Source: JBHJHP01 sp042219825 (GTDB lineage Bacteria; Bacteroidota; Bacteroidia; Bacteroidales; UBA5342). From it: DNA of 64,000 nucleotides. Under the pieces are notes generated by a model. It saw nothing but the letters and a program-made list of their open reading frames with translations, did no database searches and was not told the DNA's origin. The position numbers and the translations under genes were made by a program. Every line of letters begins with the position of its first letter. Within the stretch, counting starts at the first letter, position 1. The stretch covers positions 682,001-746,000 of the forward strand of contig NZ_JBHJHQ010000001.1 of NCBI RefSeq assembly GCF_042219825.1, read 5' to 3'. This document shows positions 54,161 to 63,392 of this stretch, piece by piece.

Positions 54161-54615
54161 AACCTTGAGATTTTTAATTATTTGTTAGTCTTAACTTAAC
54201 TTCAATGATTGTAAATTAACATACATTTAATCATAAAAGCAAATTAAATTAATATTTATCGTGCTATATTTAATATTAAATTAACCTAAGGTCATTTATG
54301 GGTAAATAGATGCATTCTTTTGATTTATAAATTAATATTACGTTAACATATAATGTTTTCTGTAAATAAATTCCATAAACGCCAACAGCATATTACTGTT
54401 GATTTAACAGAAAATCAGGTTCAGCAAATAACATTAAACTACTTAAGTCAAAATACTGTTACATGAATTAGCACAAAACTTTATGGAATAAGTAAAAGTA
54501 TCTGATAACATTGCATACAGGGTAAATACACGTTTTGAATGAACTTACCCAGGATAAAACAAAAACGAGGCTGCCCTTCAGGGACAGCCTCCTTCCAACA
54601 GATAGAATTCTGCTA
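54161..54615. other. Intergenic region between giant genes 2 and 3
   Basis: No gene is seen. The 3' side of giant gene 3 has a terminator (54560-54592). The rest is very AT-rich and probably holds the promoter of giant gene 2, but no TAnnTTTG box stands out. Confidence 0.5.
54560..54592 (-). terminator. Intrinsic terminator after giant protein gene 3
   Basis: On the minus strand arms 54581-54591 (gggacagcctc on plus) and 54567-54576 (gaggctgccc on plus) pair over 10 bp with one bulge and a 4-nt loop. They are followed by CGUUUUUGUUUU. The stop codon lies 24 bp upstream. Confidence 0.85.
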
Positions 54616-57600
54616 TTACTGTTTTATTAACCTTACATTTTCAACCAATTTGTTTTCCTGAACAATTCTAACAATAAATATGCCTGCCGGTTGCTCGCTT
54701 ATATCCAATTTCCAAGAACCCGCAACTTTCATTTTCTGCCCCACCATAAGTCCGTTCATATTAAATATTGTTACATCATATGGCATCTTATTCTCCATTT
54801 TTATGGTTGCAATCCCTTTACAGACGGTTGGATAAACAATAGCAGGAGTCCCGCTAACTTGTCTAATATTGACTGCCGACCCAAGCGGTGTACTGTCGCT
54901 TATATCAGGAATACCATCATTATCATCATCGGTATCATTCATGTCACTTACCTTGTCACCATCATTATCCGGCGGTATTGAATTCGCGTCTAATGGATCT
55001 GTTCCATTATCCAGCTCATCTGCATCGGTATACCCATCGCCGTCATCATCTGTATCAACATTATTGCCTACGCCATCATTATCTGTATCCACACTTTCTG
55101 ATGCATCTAGCGGGAATGCATCTTCATTATCACTCACACCATCGTTATCGTCGTCGTTGTCATTCAGATCACTGATTTTATCCCCGTCATTATCAGGTGG
55201 CACAGAACCGGCATCCAACGTATCAGTTTCATTGGCAATTTCATCTGCATCACTGTAACCATCACCATCATCATCCGTATCCGCATTGTTTCCTACCCCG
55301 TCATTATCTGTATCTGCACTTTCTGATGCATCTAAGGGGAAAGCATCTTCAGTATCAATCACACCATCATTATCGTCGTCAGGATCAGCATTATCACCAA
55401 TTCCATCATTATCAAAATCCGTCGATTCAGTGGCATCCACCGGGAATTTATCTTCAGAATCAATTATACCATCGTTGTCATCATCGTTGTCATTCAGATC
55501 ACTGATTTTATCCCCGTCATTATCAGGTGGCACCGAACCGGCATCCAACGGATCAGTTTCATTGGCAATTTCATCTGCATCACTGTAACCATCACCATCA
55601 TCATCCGTATCTGCATTATTGCCGATTCCGTCATTATCTGTATCCACTGATTCTGATGGGTCCATGGCAAAATCATCTTCTGAATCAATAACACCGTCGT
55701 TATCATCATCCGTATCATTCAGATCACTTACCTTGTCCCCATCATTATCCGGCGGTGTTGAATTCGCATTTAATGGATCTGTTCCATTATCCTGCTCATC
55801 TGTATCGGCATATCCATCACCGTCATCATCCGGATCGGCATTATTTCCTACACCATCATTATCCGTATCCACACTTTCCGCTGCATCTAACGGGAATGCA
55901 TCTTCAGCATCAATCACACCATCATTATCGTCGTCAGGATCAGCATTATCACCAATACCATCGTTATCAAAATCTGTTGATTCTGAAGCATCCATCGGAA
56001 ATTTATCCTCCGCATCACTAACACCGTCGTTATCATCGTCCAGATCGTTCAGATCGCTCACCTTATCACCATCATTATCCGGCGGTACAGAACCTGCATC
56101 CAGGGGATCAGTATCGTTTGCCAGCTCATCAGCATCAGTATAACCGTCCCCGTCATCATCAAAATCAGCATTATTGCCAATACCATCGTTATCTGTATCT
56201 ATACTTTCTGTCGGATCCTTTGGAAATGCATCGTCAACATCCAGCACACCGTCATTATCGTCATCCTGATCATCTTTGTCACTTATTCCATCACCATCCA
56301 TATCATCAGGAACCGATTCTGCATCCAGCGGATCAGTTTCATTTGACAGTTCTACCACGTCGGGATAACCATCATTATCATCATCAGTATCGGCATTGTT
56401 TCCGGTGCCGTCATTATCCGTATCGATCCACTCAGACGCATCCATCGGGAATTCATCTTCTGTATCAATAACACCATCGTTATCATCATCTGCATCATTC
56501 AGATCACTAACCTTGTCTCCATCATTGTCAGAAGGTACAGAACCGGCGTCCAAAGGATCGGTGTTATTGGCCGCCTCATCCAAATCAGAATAGCCGTCAC
56601 CGTCGTCATCTGTATCTGCATTATTTCCAACACCATCATTATCTGTATCCACCGATTCAGACGCATCCATCGGGAATTTATCTTCTGTATCAATTACACC
56701 ATCGTTATCATCATCCGGATCATTCAGATCACTAACCTTGTCTCCATCATTATCAGGAGGTATTGAACCGGCATCCAAAGGATCGGTATTATTAGCCACC
56801 TCATCCGCATCAGAATAGCCGTCACCGTCGTCATCAGTATCTGCATTATTTCCTACACCATCGTTATCTGTATCCACCGATTCAGACGCATCCATCGGGA
56901 ATTTGTCTTCTGCATCAATAACTCCATCGTTATCATCATCCGGATCATTCAGATCGCTAACCTTGTCTCCATCATTATCAGGAGGTACGGAACCGGCATC
57001 CAATGGATCAGTGTTATTGTCCACCTCATCAGCATCAGTGTATCCATCACCATCATCATCCATATCCGCATTATTCCCTACACCATCATTATCTGTATCC
57101 ACACTTTCTGATGCATCCATCGGGAAATCATCTTCTAAATCAATTACGCCATCATTATCATCATCAGTATCGTTCATATCACTAACCTTATCGCCATCAT
57201 TATCAGAAGGTACAGATTCTGCATCCAGTGGATCGGTGTCATTGGCAATCTCATCTGCGTCGCTGTAACCATCACCATCATCGTCTGTATCGGCATTGTT
57301 ACCTATACCGTCATTATCTGTATCCAAACTTTCTGATGCATCCATAGGGAAATCATCTAGCGTGTCAATAACCCCATCATTGTCATCATCCGGATCATTG
57401 AGATCGCTGATTTTATCTCCGTCGTTATCGGATGGAACCGATCCGGCATTTAAAGGATCCGTTTCATTATCCGCTTCATCACTATCAAGGAATCCATCAC
57501 AATCATCGTCAGTATCGGCATTATTCCCCACTCCATCTCCATCCGTATCCACCGTTTCAGTTGGATCATAAGGAAAAGCATCCAATTCATTGATCACACC

Positions 57601-58632
57601 GTCGTTGTCATAATCACAATCAATAAGTGTATAAGTAAAAATCCGGCTCACTGATGCACCATCAGCATCATAAGCTGTTACATTAATATCCACAACTCCG
57701 GACTGACCCGGCTCAGGTACAATATGAATTGTTTTTACCGTATCATCACCGGAAAATGTGATCTGATCTGATCGTACCAGCGTATCGTTTGATGAGGTAG
57801 CCTCAAGATATATTTTTGAGGGCAGGGTTTCATCATCGCTGGCAGTAAATGTAAATGCCAATTCCGGAACTGACTCACATGTACTGATATCATCAATATC
57901 AGACATATAGGGTAAGGAATTATTTATATGAGAGGTTGCAACATTTACCAGTTCAACTTGCTGCAGGTTTGATACGGCACCTGTTGATGCTGTAAACCCA
58001 AAATACACGTAATTATCACCACCAAAAACATCATTGATCAAATCAATATTAACAGAACTGATCGTCTGCGCATCATATTTTACCTGAAATTCCTTTTGTG
58101 TAGCCTTCCATGAAAATTCTACGTTGTGCCACACCCCATCTTCCATCTGTGCAACCTCATATACAGCAACCAATTCTTCATGTGCAGAAACTATGTTACT
58201 GTTACCGTGTTTTATGATCGCTATGTGATCTCCTGAAACCGGATCATAGGATGAATTATAATCGGTATCAAATTCAACCGCAAGTGAAGGCGTAATCCCG
58301 TTGTACCCCAGGCCTCCTGCCTGTGGCACAAAAACACGATTCGAGGTTTTCTGAAGCACAAATGCAGCTCCGTCCCCACCAGAGTCATTGTCACCAAAGT
58401 ACATCTTTGCATTTATCTTAAAATTATAATTAAGATTAACACGTGACGCAGCCCAGGCAGCACCTGAACTATTTTGTAAATTTTCCGTTAAGGTTGCGAT
58501 ATCAGTATCTGTCAAAGATGCATCGCCGGCAACCCTCAAATCTTCAACCTGTGAAACACCATTGAATATGATACTATTACAAAGTATTAACAGGAAAACA
58601 ACTTTTTGTCTAAGTAGTGAGGATCGTTTCAT
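54616..58632 (-). CDS. Giant secreted protein 3: L-type lectin, TSP3 repeats, T9SS tail
   Basis: This protein has 1338 residues. The signal peptide ends near NGVS, before QVED. Residues at about 30-230 form an L-type lectin domain (GGLGYNGITPSLAVEFDTDY, MEDGVWHNVEFSWKATQKEF, NDVFGGDNYVYFGFTASTG), closely related to the one inside giant 2. An Ig-like unit follows (about 240-340). About thirteen FP-marked TSP3 blocks come next, most of 75 residues, some shortened to about 39. The end (PAIVYPTVCKGIATIKMEN to VRLIKQ) is a T9SS sorting domain. It lacks DUF4347 and the ThuA-like domain. It is probably a calcium-dependent surface lectin or adhesin. It has its own terminator and so is its own transcription unit. 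Confidence 0.88.
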   Translation of the reverse strand: MKRSSLLRQKVVFLLILCNSIIFNGVSQVEDLRVAGDASLTDTDIATLTENLQNSSGAAWAASRVNLNYNFKINAKMYFGDNDSGGDGAAFVLQKTSNRVFVPQAGGLGYNGITPSLAVEFDTDYNSSYDPVSGDHIAIIKHGNSNIVSAHEELVAVYEVAQMEDGVWHNVEFSWKATQKEFQVKYDAQTISSVNIDLINDVFGGDNYVYFGFTASTGAVSNLQQVELVNVATSHINNSLPYMSDIDDISTCESVPELAFTFTASDDETLPSKIYLEATSSNDTLVRSDQITFSGDDTVKTIHIVPEPGQSGVVDINVTAYDADGASVSRIFTYTLIDCDYDNDGVINELDAFPYDPTETVDTDGDGVGNNADTDDDCDGFLDSDEADNETDPLNAGSVPSDNDGDKISDLNDPDDDNDGVIDTLDDFPMDASESLDTDNDGIGNNADTDDDGDGYSDADEIANDTDPLDAESVPSDNDGDKVSDMNDTDDDNDGVIDLEDDFPMDASESVDTDNDGVGNNADMDDDGDGYTDADEVDNNTDPLDAGSVPPDNDGDKVSDLNDPDDDNDGVIDAEDKFPMDASESVDTDNDGVGNNADTDDDGDGYSDADEVANNTDPLDAGSIPPDNDGDKVSDLNDPDDDNDGVIDTEDKFPMDASESVDTDNDGVGNNADTDDDGDGYSDLDEAANNTDPLDAGSVPSDNDGDKVSDLNDADDDNDGVIDTEDEFPMDASEWIDTDNDGTGNNADTDDDNDGYPDVVELSNETDPLDAESVPDDMDGDGISDKDDQDDDNDGVLDVDDAFPKDPTESIDTDNDGIGNNADFDDDGDGYTDADELANDTDPLDAGSVPPDNDGDKVSDLNDLDDDNDGVSDAEDKFPMDASESTDFDNDGIGDNADPDDDNDGVIDAEDAFPLDAAESVDTDNDGVGNNADPDDDGDGYADTDEQDNGTDPLNANSTPPDNDGDKVSDLNDTDDDNDGVIDSEDDFAMDPSESVDTDNDGIGNNADTDDDGDGYSDADEIANETDPLDAGSVPPDNDGDKISDLNDNDDDNDGIIDSEDKFPVDATESTDFDNDGIGDNADPDDDNDGVIDTEDAFPLDASESADTDNDGVGNNADTDDDGDGYSDADEIANETDTLDAGSVPPDNDGDKISDLNDNDDDNDGVSDNEDAFPLDASESVDTDNDGVGNNVDTDDDGDGYTDADELDNGTDPLDANSIPPDNDGDKVSDMNDTDDDNDGIPDISDSTPLGSAVNIRQVSGTPAIVYPTVCKGIATIKMENKMPYDVTIFNMNGLMVGQKMKVAGSWKLDISEQPAGIFIVRIVQENKLVENVRLIKQ
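54885..57625 (-). repeat. TSP3 tandem repeats in giant protein gene 3
   Basis: About thirteen Asp-rich units occur, mostly of 225 bp, some lacking half of the unit (DPDDDNDGVIDAEDAFPLD type). They are more diverged from each other than the units of the other two giant genes. Confidence 0.88.
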
Positions 58633-58855
58633 TTTCCCAAAGCTTATGTTAAATATTTCATTTTATTTAATGCAAATAAGTACAAATTAACATAATTTTA
58701 ACTTATATTCCAAATATTTTGATAAAAAGTATACTATTCCGATTAAAGTGAAAACATTATTTTAACATTAATGTATTGAATTCAGACAGATTATGCAGGA
58801 TTATTGATTTTATGTACTGAATCCTCCTGTTATTAATGATTAACTGAATTCTTGC

Positions 58856-58863
58856 TACATTTG
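58856..58863 (+). promoter_or_regulatory. -7 box for nadK
   Basis: TACATTTG fits TAnnTTTG and ends 14 bp before the nadK ATG. No -33 box is evident. Confidence 0.38.
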
Positions 58864-58877
58864 TAAAAACTTTAAAC

Positions 58878-59762
58878 ATGAGAATAGCTTTATTTGGCCG
58901 GGAAATAACGGAAGAATACAAAGCCCACTTTGGTAAATTTATTGAACAGTGTCAAAAGGCAAATATAGAGTATGAAATCTCTGAGCTACTCATAGAAGAC
59001 GTAAAAGGACATGGCATTGAATTACCACCGGATGTTGAAATACTGGATCAGCATGCCAATCTGAAATCTTTTGACTTCGTCTTCAGTATTGGTGGAGACG
59101 GAACCTTTTTACGTTCTGCCCGGCTTGTAGGTGATTCTGAAGTACCCATTATAGGTATTAATACCGGGCGTTTAGGTTTTTTGGCAGATGTAACACTTGA
59201 CGAAATAAATGACATTCTTGACGACATAATACAAGGGAATTATGTACTTGAAAAAAGAGGCCTGATCAAACTGCATTCAGATTGTAATTCGTTTGAGAAT
59301 TGCAATTACGCATTAAATGACATATCTGTATTACGACGCGATACGTCATCTTTGATCGTTATTCATGTTTTTATTGATGACCAGTTTCTGAATTCATACT
59401 GGGCAGATGGCTTAATTATCTCCACGCCAACCGGATCAACCGCCTACAGTATGAGTGCCGGTGGTCCTATAGTTTTGCCACAATCAAGCAGTTTGGTTCT
59501 AACACCGTTGGCCCCCCATAGTCTGACAGTGAGGCCATTGGTTATTCCTGATGCACAGAAAATTAAAATTAATATTGAATCGCGTTCAACCAATTACCTT
59601 GTATCGGTTGATTCACATTCCATGGCATTTGATATTAATAAAGAATTAATTATTACTAAAGCTGATTTCACAATCAATGTTTTAAAGCGTAATAACAATG
59701 ATTTCTACGAAACACTGAGGAATAAATTGCTTTGGGGCCAGGATAAAAGGAATCAGTCATAA
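58878..59762 (+). CDS. nadK: NAD kinase
   Basis: This 294-residue protein has FVFSIGGDGTFLRSARLV (GGDG, D74), IIGINTGRLGFLADV, CNYALNDISVLRR, SYWADGLIISTPTGSTAYSM and GGPIVLP. LTPLAPHSLTVRPLVIPD follows. These are the conserved blocks of NAD kinase. It makes NADP from NAD and ATP or polyphosphate in the cytoplasm. It is followed 16 bp later by fmt, and the two are probably one operon. Confidence 0.96.
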   Translation: MRIALFGREITEEYKAHFGKFIEQCQKANIEYEISELLIEDVKGHGIELPPDVEILDQHANLKSFDFVFSIGGDGTFLRSARLVGDSEVPIIGINTGRLGFLADVTLDEINDILDDIIQGNYVLEKRGLIKLHSDCNSFENCNYALNDISVLRRDTSSLIVIHVFIDDQFLNSYWADGLIISTPTGSTAYSMSAGGPIVLPQSSSLVLTPLAPHSLTVRPLVIPDAQKIKINIESRSTNYLVSVDSHSMAFDINKELIITKADFTINVLKRNNNDFYETLRNKLLWGQDKRNQS

Positions 59763-59778
59763 AACGGTAAATTTTACT

Positions 59779-60747
59779 ATGGATAAAAAGGATTTTAGAA
59801 TTATATTTATGGGAACACCGGACTTTGCAACAGGAAGTCTGGAAACTTTGGTCAATTCAGGTTATAATATTGTTGGCGTTGTTACCGCCCCGGACAAACC
59901 TGCAGGCAGAGGTCAGAAATTAATGGAATCTTCTGTCAAAAAATATGCTACGGCACACCACATTCCTGTCCTTCAGCCTGATCGACTCAAATCAGAAGAA
60001 TTTATCAAACAGCTTTCCGATCTAAGCCCTGATCTTCAGGTAGTAGTTGCGTTCAGGATGCTGCCTAAGGTAGTTTGGTCGCTTCCCAAATACGGCACAT
60101 TTAACCTTCACGCTTCACTTTTACCACAATATCGCGGAGCGGCACCCATAAACTGGGCTATTATTAACGGCGAAAAAAAATCAGGGGTCACGACATTTTT
60201 TATAGATGATAAAATTGATACCGGTGAAATAATTCATCAAAAAGAAGTTAATATACCGGAAGATATGAATGCAGGAGACCTGCATGATCTTTTAATGGAG
60301 ACAGGTTCAGAACTTGTTGTTGAAACGGTACAGGACATCATAGACGGAACGGTAAAAACAATTCCGCAAAACAAATATTTTTCAAATATAACTGAACTGC
60401 ATGCTGCGCCTAAAATTTTCAGGGATGATTGCAAAATTGATTGGTCCTTGTCGGGTGATATTATCTATAATCTTATAAGAGGATTGTGCCCCTATCCTGC
60501 GGCATGGACTTCATTCGTTTTTTCAGATCCCGGAAAAAATATTACTGCAAAAATATTTAAAGCAGAGGATATTCCTGATCTGCAAGCAAAACCCGGATAT
60601 GTAAGAACCGATAATAAATCCTATTTACACGTTGGATGCAAAACGGGTTGGATAAACATCCTTGATCTGCAGCTTGCCGGAAAAAAAAGAATGTCGATTG
60701 AAGAACTGCTCCGGGGATTCCGGTTTGATAATGCAAAAGCTGAGTAG
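59779..60747 (+). CDS. fmt: Methionyl-tRNA formyltransferase
   Basis: This 322-residue protein starts FRIIFMGTPDFATGSLETLV. It has VTAPDKPAGRGQKLMESSVK, FNLHASLLPQYRGAAPINWA (10-formyl-THF site with N-x-H and SLLPxYRGAAP) and TTFFIDDKIDTGEIIHQKEV. The C-terminal tRNA-binding beta-barrel (about 210-315) is present. It formylates initiator Met-tRNA. It ends 2 bp from the stop of the convergent kinase gene. VVAFRMLPK stands where many bacteria have VVAYGKILP, as is usual in this phylum. Confidence 0.96.
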   Translation: MDKKDFRIIFMGTPDFATGSLETLVNSGYNIVGVVTAPDKPAGRGQKLMESSVKKYATAHHIPVLQPDRLKSEEFIKQLSDLSPDLQVVVAFRMLPKVVWSLPKYGTFNLHASLLPQYRGAAPINWAIINGEKKSGVTTFFIDDKIDTGEIIHQKEVNIPEDMNAGDLHDLLMETGSELVVETVQDIIDGTVKTIPQNKYFSNITELHAAPKIFRDDCKIDWSLSGDIIYNLIRGLCPYPAAWTSFVFSDPGKNITAKIFKAEDIPDLQAKPGYVRTDNKSYLHVGCKTGWINILDLQLAGKKRMSIEELLRGFRFDNAKAE

Positions 60748-60749
60748 AA

Positions 60750-62402
60750 TCAATTAATCCCGCTCATCGTCTTGGAAATGAGTTCAATAATATTTTTCCT
60801 GATGATAGGTTTTGAAATATAACCATCTGCACCGGCATTGATAAATCTTTGCTTTTCTTCACTTAACGTATAGGCTGTCTGGACAATAATCTTACTGGCA
60901 ATCTTTTTACTTTTCAGTTTCAGCAATGCTTCATATCCATCCATTTCGGGCATATTAATATCGAGTAGTATCAGGTCCGGCTCTTCTGAATCTGTAAGTT
61001 TCAGCAATTCTTTGCCATTTTTCGCACGCTCAATCGATGCATTGAAACCAGATAATAATTCTCTCAAATATAAATAAGATGCTTCATCATCTTCAGCAAT
61101 AATAATTGAGAGACCTGTCATATCAGATTCGGTACTGGACGTAGCAGACATCTCTGTCTTTTTAATATTTCCGGTTTCAAAAGGTATAGTAAACGAAAAT
61201 ATCGATCCCTCTCCCAATTTTGAACTTACATATATCTCACCACCAAGTAATTCTACCAGTCCCTTACTTATGCTCAGCCCCAATCCTGCCCCATGCTGTT
61301 CTTCTGTCCTTCCGGAATGATAAAAGCGATTAAATATTTCCTTCAGTTTATCAGTGGGTATACCGCATCCTGAATCTTTTACATAAAACTCAACAAAAGG
61401 CCTCTTGTCATATTGCTTAATATTAAAACCAAACTCAACAAATCCCTTATCCGTAAATTTTACTGCATTTGAAAGGAGGTAGATAAGTATCTGCTTTATG
61501 CGCTCAGAATCACTGAATACATAGATATCCCTGTTTTTATCTGTGAACCGTAGTCGTAGTTCAACATCTTTTTTTTGCAATTTAACAGGATCGTTACTAA
61601 CTACATTATAACAAAAAGAGCATATCTCAATCATATTACACGCTGAACGGTTTATTTTAAGCTGTCCCGCATCTAATTTTGACAAATCAATAATATCATT
61701 AATTATTTTTAGAAGATGATTTCCAGACTCCTTAATCGTCCCCAGATATGTTTTTTTCTGTTCATCCGATATTCCACGATCAGCTAACAAATTGGAAAAG
61801 CCTATTATAGAATTCATGGATGTTCGGATTTCATGGCTCATATCGGCTAAAAATTTAGATTTATGTAAATCATTTTGCCGCGCTTTATCACGTTCTGAGA
61901 GTATTTTCGATTCGTAATCCTTCTGGGAACTGATATCAACAATACTCATCAAAAATTCGTGATCCGTCGTTCCCTTTTTATCTTTAAATCTGGCAAAGAT
62001 CTTAACAAAAACTGTTTTACCTGACCTTGGTTTTATTTTAACCTCGCAAAAGCCAATATCGGTTTGGTATCTGACCTGTTCAAAATAATAGCTAATTATT
62101 TCCTGATACTCGGGCAGTACAAAACTTAAAAAAGGCTGGGTCATCAACTGATCCTTATCAGAATTTAAAGTATCTGCTCCTTTTTGATTAATATCTGATA
62201 TTTCAAACTGTGCATTTAAAACAAGAAAACTGACGGGAGCTTCATAAAACAAATTTGTGTATGTTACTGAATCTGCAATATGATCATCATTAATTACTTT
62301 TTTAATCAATGTTTCCAGCTTAGATATATATTCCCGCTGTTCAACCTTAGTCTTTAAACCTAAAATTCGATTATATTCATCCTCAATATTCATAATATCC
62401 AA
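60750..62402 (-). CDS. Hybrid histidine kinase (PAS-HisKA-HATPase-REC)
   Basis: This 550-residue cytoplasmic protein has no membrane segment. The order is a coiled N-terminus (1-45), a PAS domain (about 46-160) and HisKA with FLADMSHEIRTSMNSIIGFS (phospho-His H190). An HATPase_c follows with YLLSNAVKFTDKGFVEF (N box), KDSGCGIPTDKLK (G1) and GAGLGLSISKGLVELLGG (G2). The receiver domain has IIIAEDDEASYLY, LILLDINMPEMDGYEAL (phospho-Asp), the Thr of VQTAYT and the Lys of YISKPI. The receiver output would go through a phosphotransfer protein. No response regulator is adjacent. The input is unknown. Confidence 0.93.
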   Translation of the reverse strand: MDIMNIEDEYNRILGLKTKVEQREYISKLETLIKKVINDDHIADSVTYTNLFYEAPVSFLVLNAQFEISDINQKGADTLNSDKDQLMTQPFLSFVLPEYQEIISYYFEQVRYQTDIGFCEVKIKPRSGKTVFVKIFARFKDKKGTTDHEFLMSIVDISSQKDYESKILSERDKARQNDLHKSKFLADMSHEIRTSMNSIIGFSNLLADRGISDEQKKTYLGTIKESGNHLLKIINDIIDLSKLDAGQLKINRSACNMIEICSFCYNVVSNDPVKLQKKDVELRLRFTDKNRDIYVFSDSERIKQILIYLLSNAVKFTDKGFVEFGFNIKQYDKRPFVEFYVKDSGCGIPTDKLKEIFNRFYHSGRTEEQHGAGLGLSISKGLVELLGGEIYVSSKLGEGSIFSFTIPFETGNIKKTEMSATSSTESDMTGLSIIIAEDDEASYLYLRELLSGFNASIERAKNGKELLKLTDSEEPDLILLDINMPEMDGYEALLKLKSKKIASKIIVQTAYTLSEEKQRFINAGADGYISKPIIRKNIIELISKTMSGIN

Positions 62403-62728
62403 GTCCGTTATTAGTCATTATAAAAATACAAAAGCATGCTTTTGCACTTATTTCATCCATCCTATATAAAAATAAGTATATCTTTTAAAGATAGAAAAAT
62501 CTTTTCTAATTAAAGTTTTTTAATCTCTTTTAAACAGCCATTAAAAGACATTTCAAATGTAACACATACATATTATATGTTAACACTATTTAAGCTTAAA
62601 CAACATAAAAAAGCCTTAAATTAGTACATATATTTTTATTTGAGAACATGCTTAATGTTAAACCTGATTTTCAGGTATTTATATTATTCTCATTCATAGT
62701 AAATATTTAAACTCAAAAAGAAAAGATC
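62403..62728. other. Intergenic region upstream of sodB and the hybrid kinase
   Basis: No gene is seen. A short perfect hairpin, acctga, ttt, tcaggt (62662-62676), lies about 52 bp ahead of the sodB start and may be in its leader. No TAnnTTTG box is evident. A purine-rich stretch (aaaaagaaaagatc) precedes the ATG. Confidence 0.45.
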
Positions 62729-63304
62729 ATGAAATTTGAACTTCCCCCACTTCCTTATGCTTTAGATGCATTAGCACCTTATCTTGACAAGAAAACACTG
62801 GAATTTCACCACGGGAAACACCATCAGGCTTATGTTAATAATCTAAATAACCTGATTGAAGGCACCAGCTATGCAGATATGGATCTTGAAATGATTATTA
62901 AATCATCTGAAGGAGGAATTTTTAACAACGCAGCGCAAATATGGAATCACACATTTTATTTTGCACAGTTTTCAGCTGACGGAACCAAAGAACCGATTGG
63001 AAAACTTGCAGAAGCAATTAACAAGGATTTCGGTTCATTCGCTGAATTCAAAGAAAAGTTCAGTAAAGCAGCTGCAACATTATTTGGGTCAGGCTGGGCA
63101 TGGCTGGTTGAAGGCAACGACGGCAAACTGGACATTATTCAAACCAGCAATGCAGGCATTCCTTTAAAAGAGGACATGAAGCCTCTGTTAACATGTGACG
63201 TATGGGAACATGCTTATTATCTGGACTATCAAAACAAAAGACCTGACTACATTCAGGCATTCTGGAACATATTGGACTGGAAGATTATTGAAGAGCGCTA
63301 TTAA
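62729..63304 (+). CDS. sodB: Superoxide dismutase, iron type
   Basis: This 191-residue protein starts FELPPLPYALDALAPYLDKK and has FHHGKHHQAYVNNLNNL (H27) and FNNAAQIWNHTFYF (Q70, H74). SGWAWLVEGNDGKLDIIQTS and DVWEHAYYLDYQNKRPDYIQ (D157, H161) complete the metal site. Gln in AAQIWNH, with TSNAG where manganese enzymes have TxNQD, marks the iron or cambialistic branch. It removes superoxide in the cytoplasm. It is a single-gene unit with a terminator behind it. Confidence 0.95.
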   Translation: MKFELPPLPYALDALAPYLDKKTLEFHHGKHHQAYVNNLNNLIEGTSYADMDLEMIIKSSEGGIFNNAAQIWNHTFYFAQFSADGTKEPIGKLAEAINKDFGSFAEFKEKFSKAAATLFGSGWAWLVEGNDGKLDIIQTSNAGIPLKEDMKPLLTCDVWEHAYYLDYQNKRPDYIQAFWNILDWKIIEERY

Positions 63305-63326
63305 AACGTTTTACGATTTGTAAACA

Positions 63327-63354
63327 GGGCATTCCTATTTGGGATGCCTTTTTT
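63327..63354 (+). terminator. Intrinsic terminator after sodB
   Basis: Arms ggcattcc (63328-63335) and gggatgcc (63341-63348) pair with one G-U pair and a 5-nt loop. They are followed by six T (63349-63354). The sodB stop codon lies 23 bp upstream. Confidence 0.88.
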
Positions 63355-63366
63355 GCATGTTTTTGG

Positions 63367-63374
63367 TATATTTG
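63367..63374 (+). promoter_or_regulatory. -7 box for truA
   Basis: TATATTTG fits TAnnTTTG and ends 18 bp before the truA ATG, just after the sodB terminator. Confidence 0.4.
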
Positions 63375-63392
63375 GCAGATTAAACATTTTAA

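Noticed and set aside
42278..57571. Many 60-170 residue plus-strand frames opposite the TSP3 repeats
   Set aside because: They recur with the 225-bp period, are made of Ser/Leu or His/Tyr/Arg runs and arise because GAT/GAC-rich coding DNA has few stops on the other strand. No start signals or known motifs.
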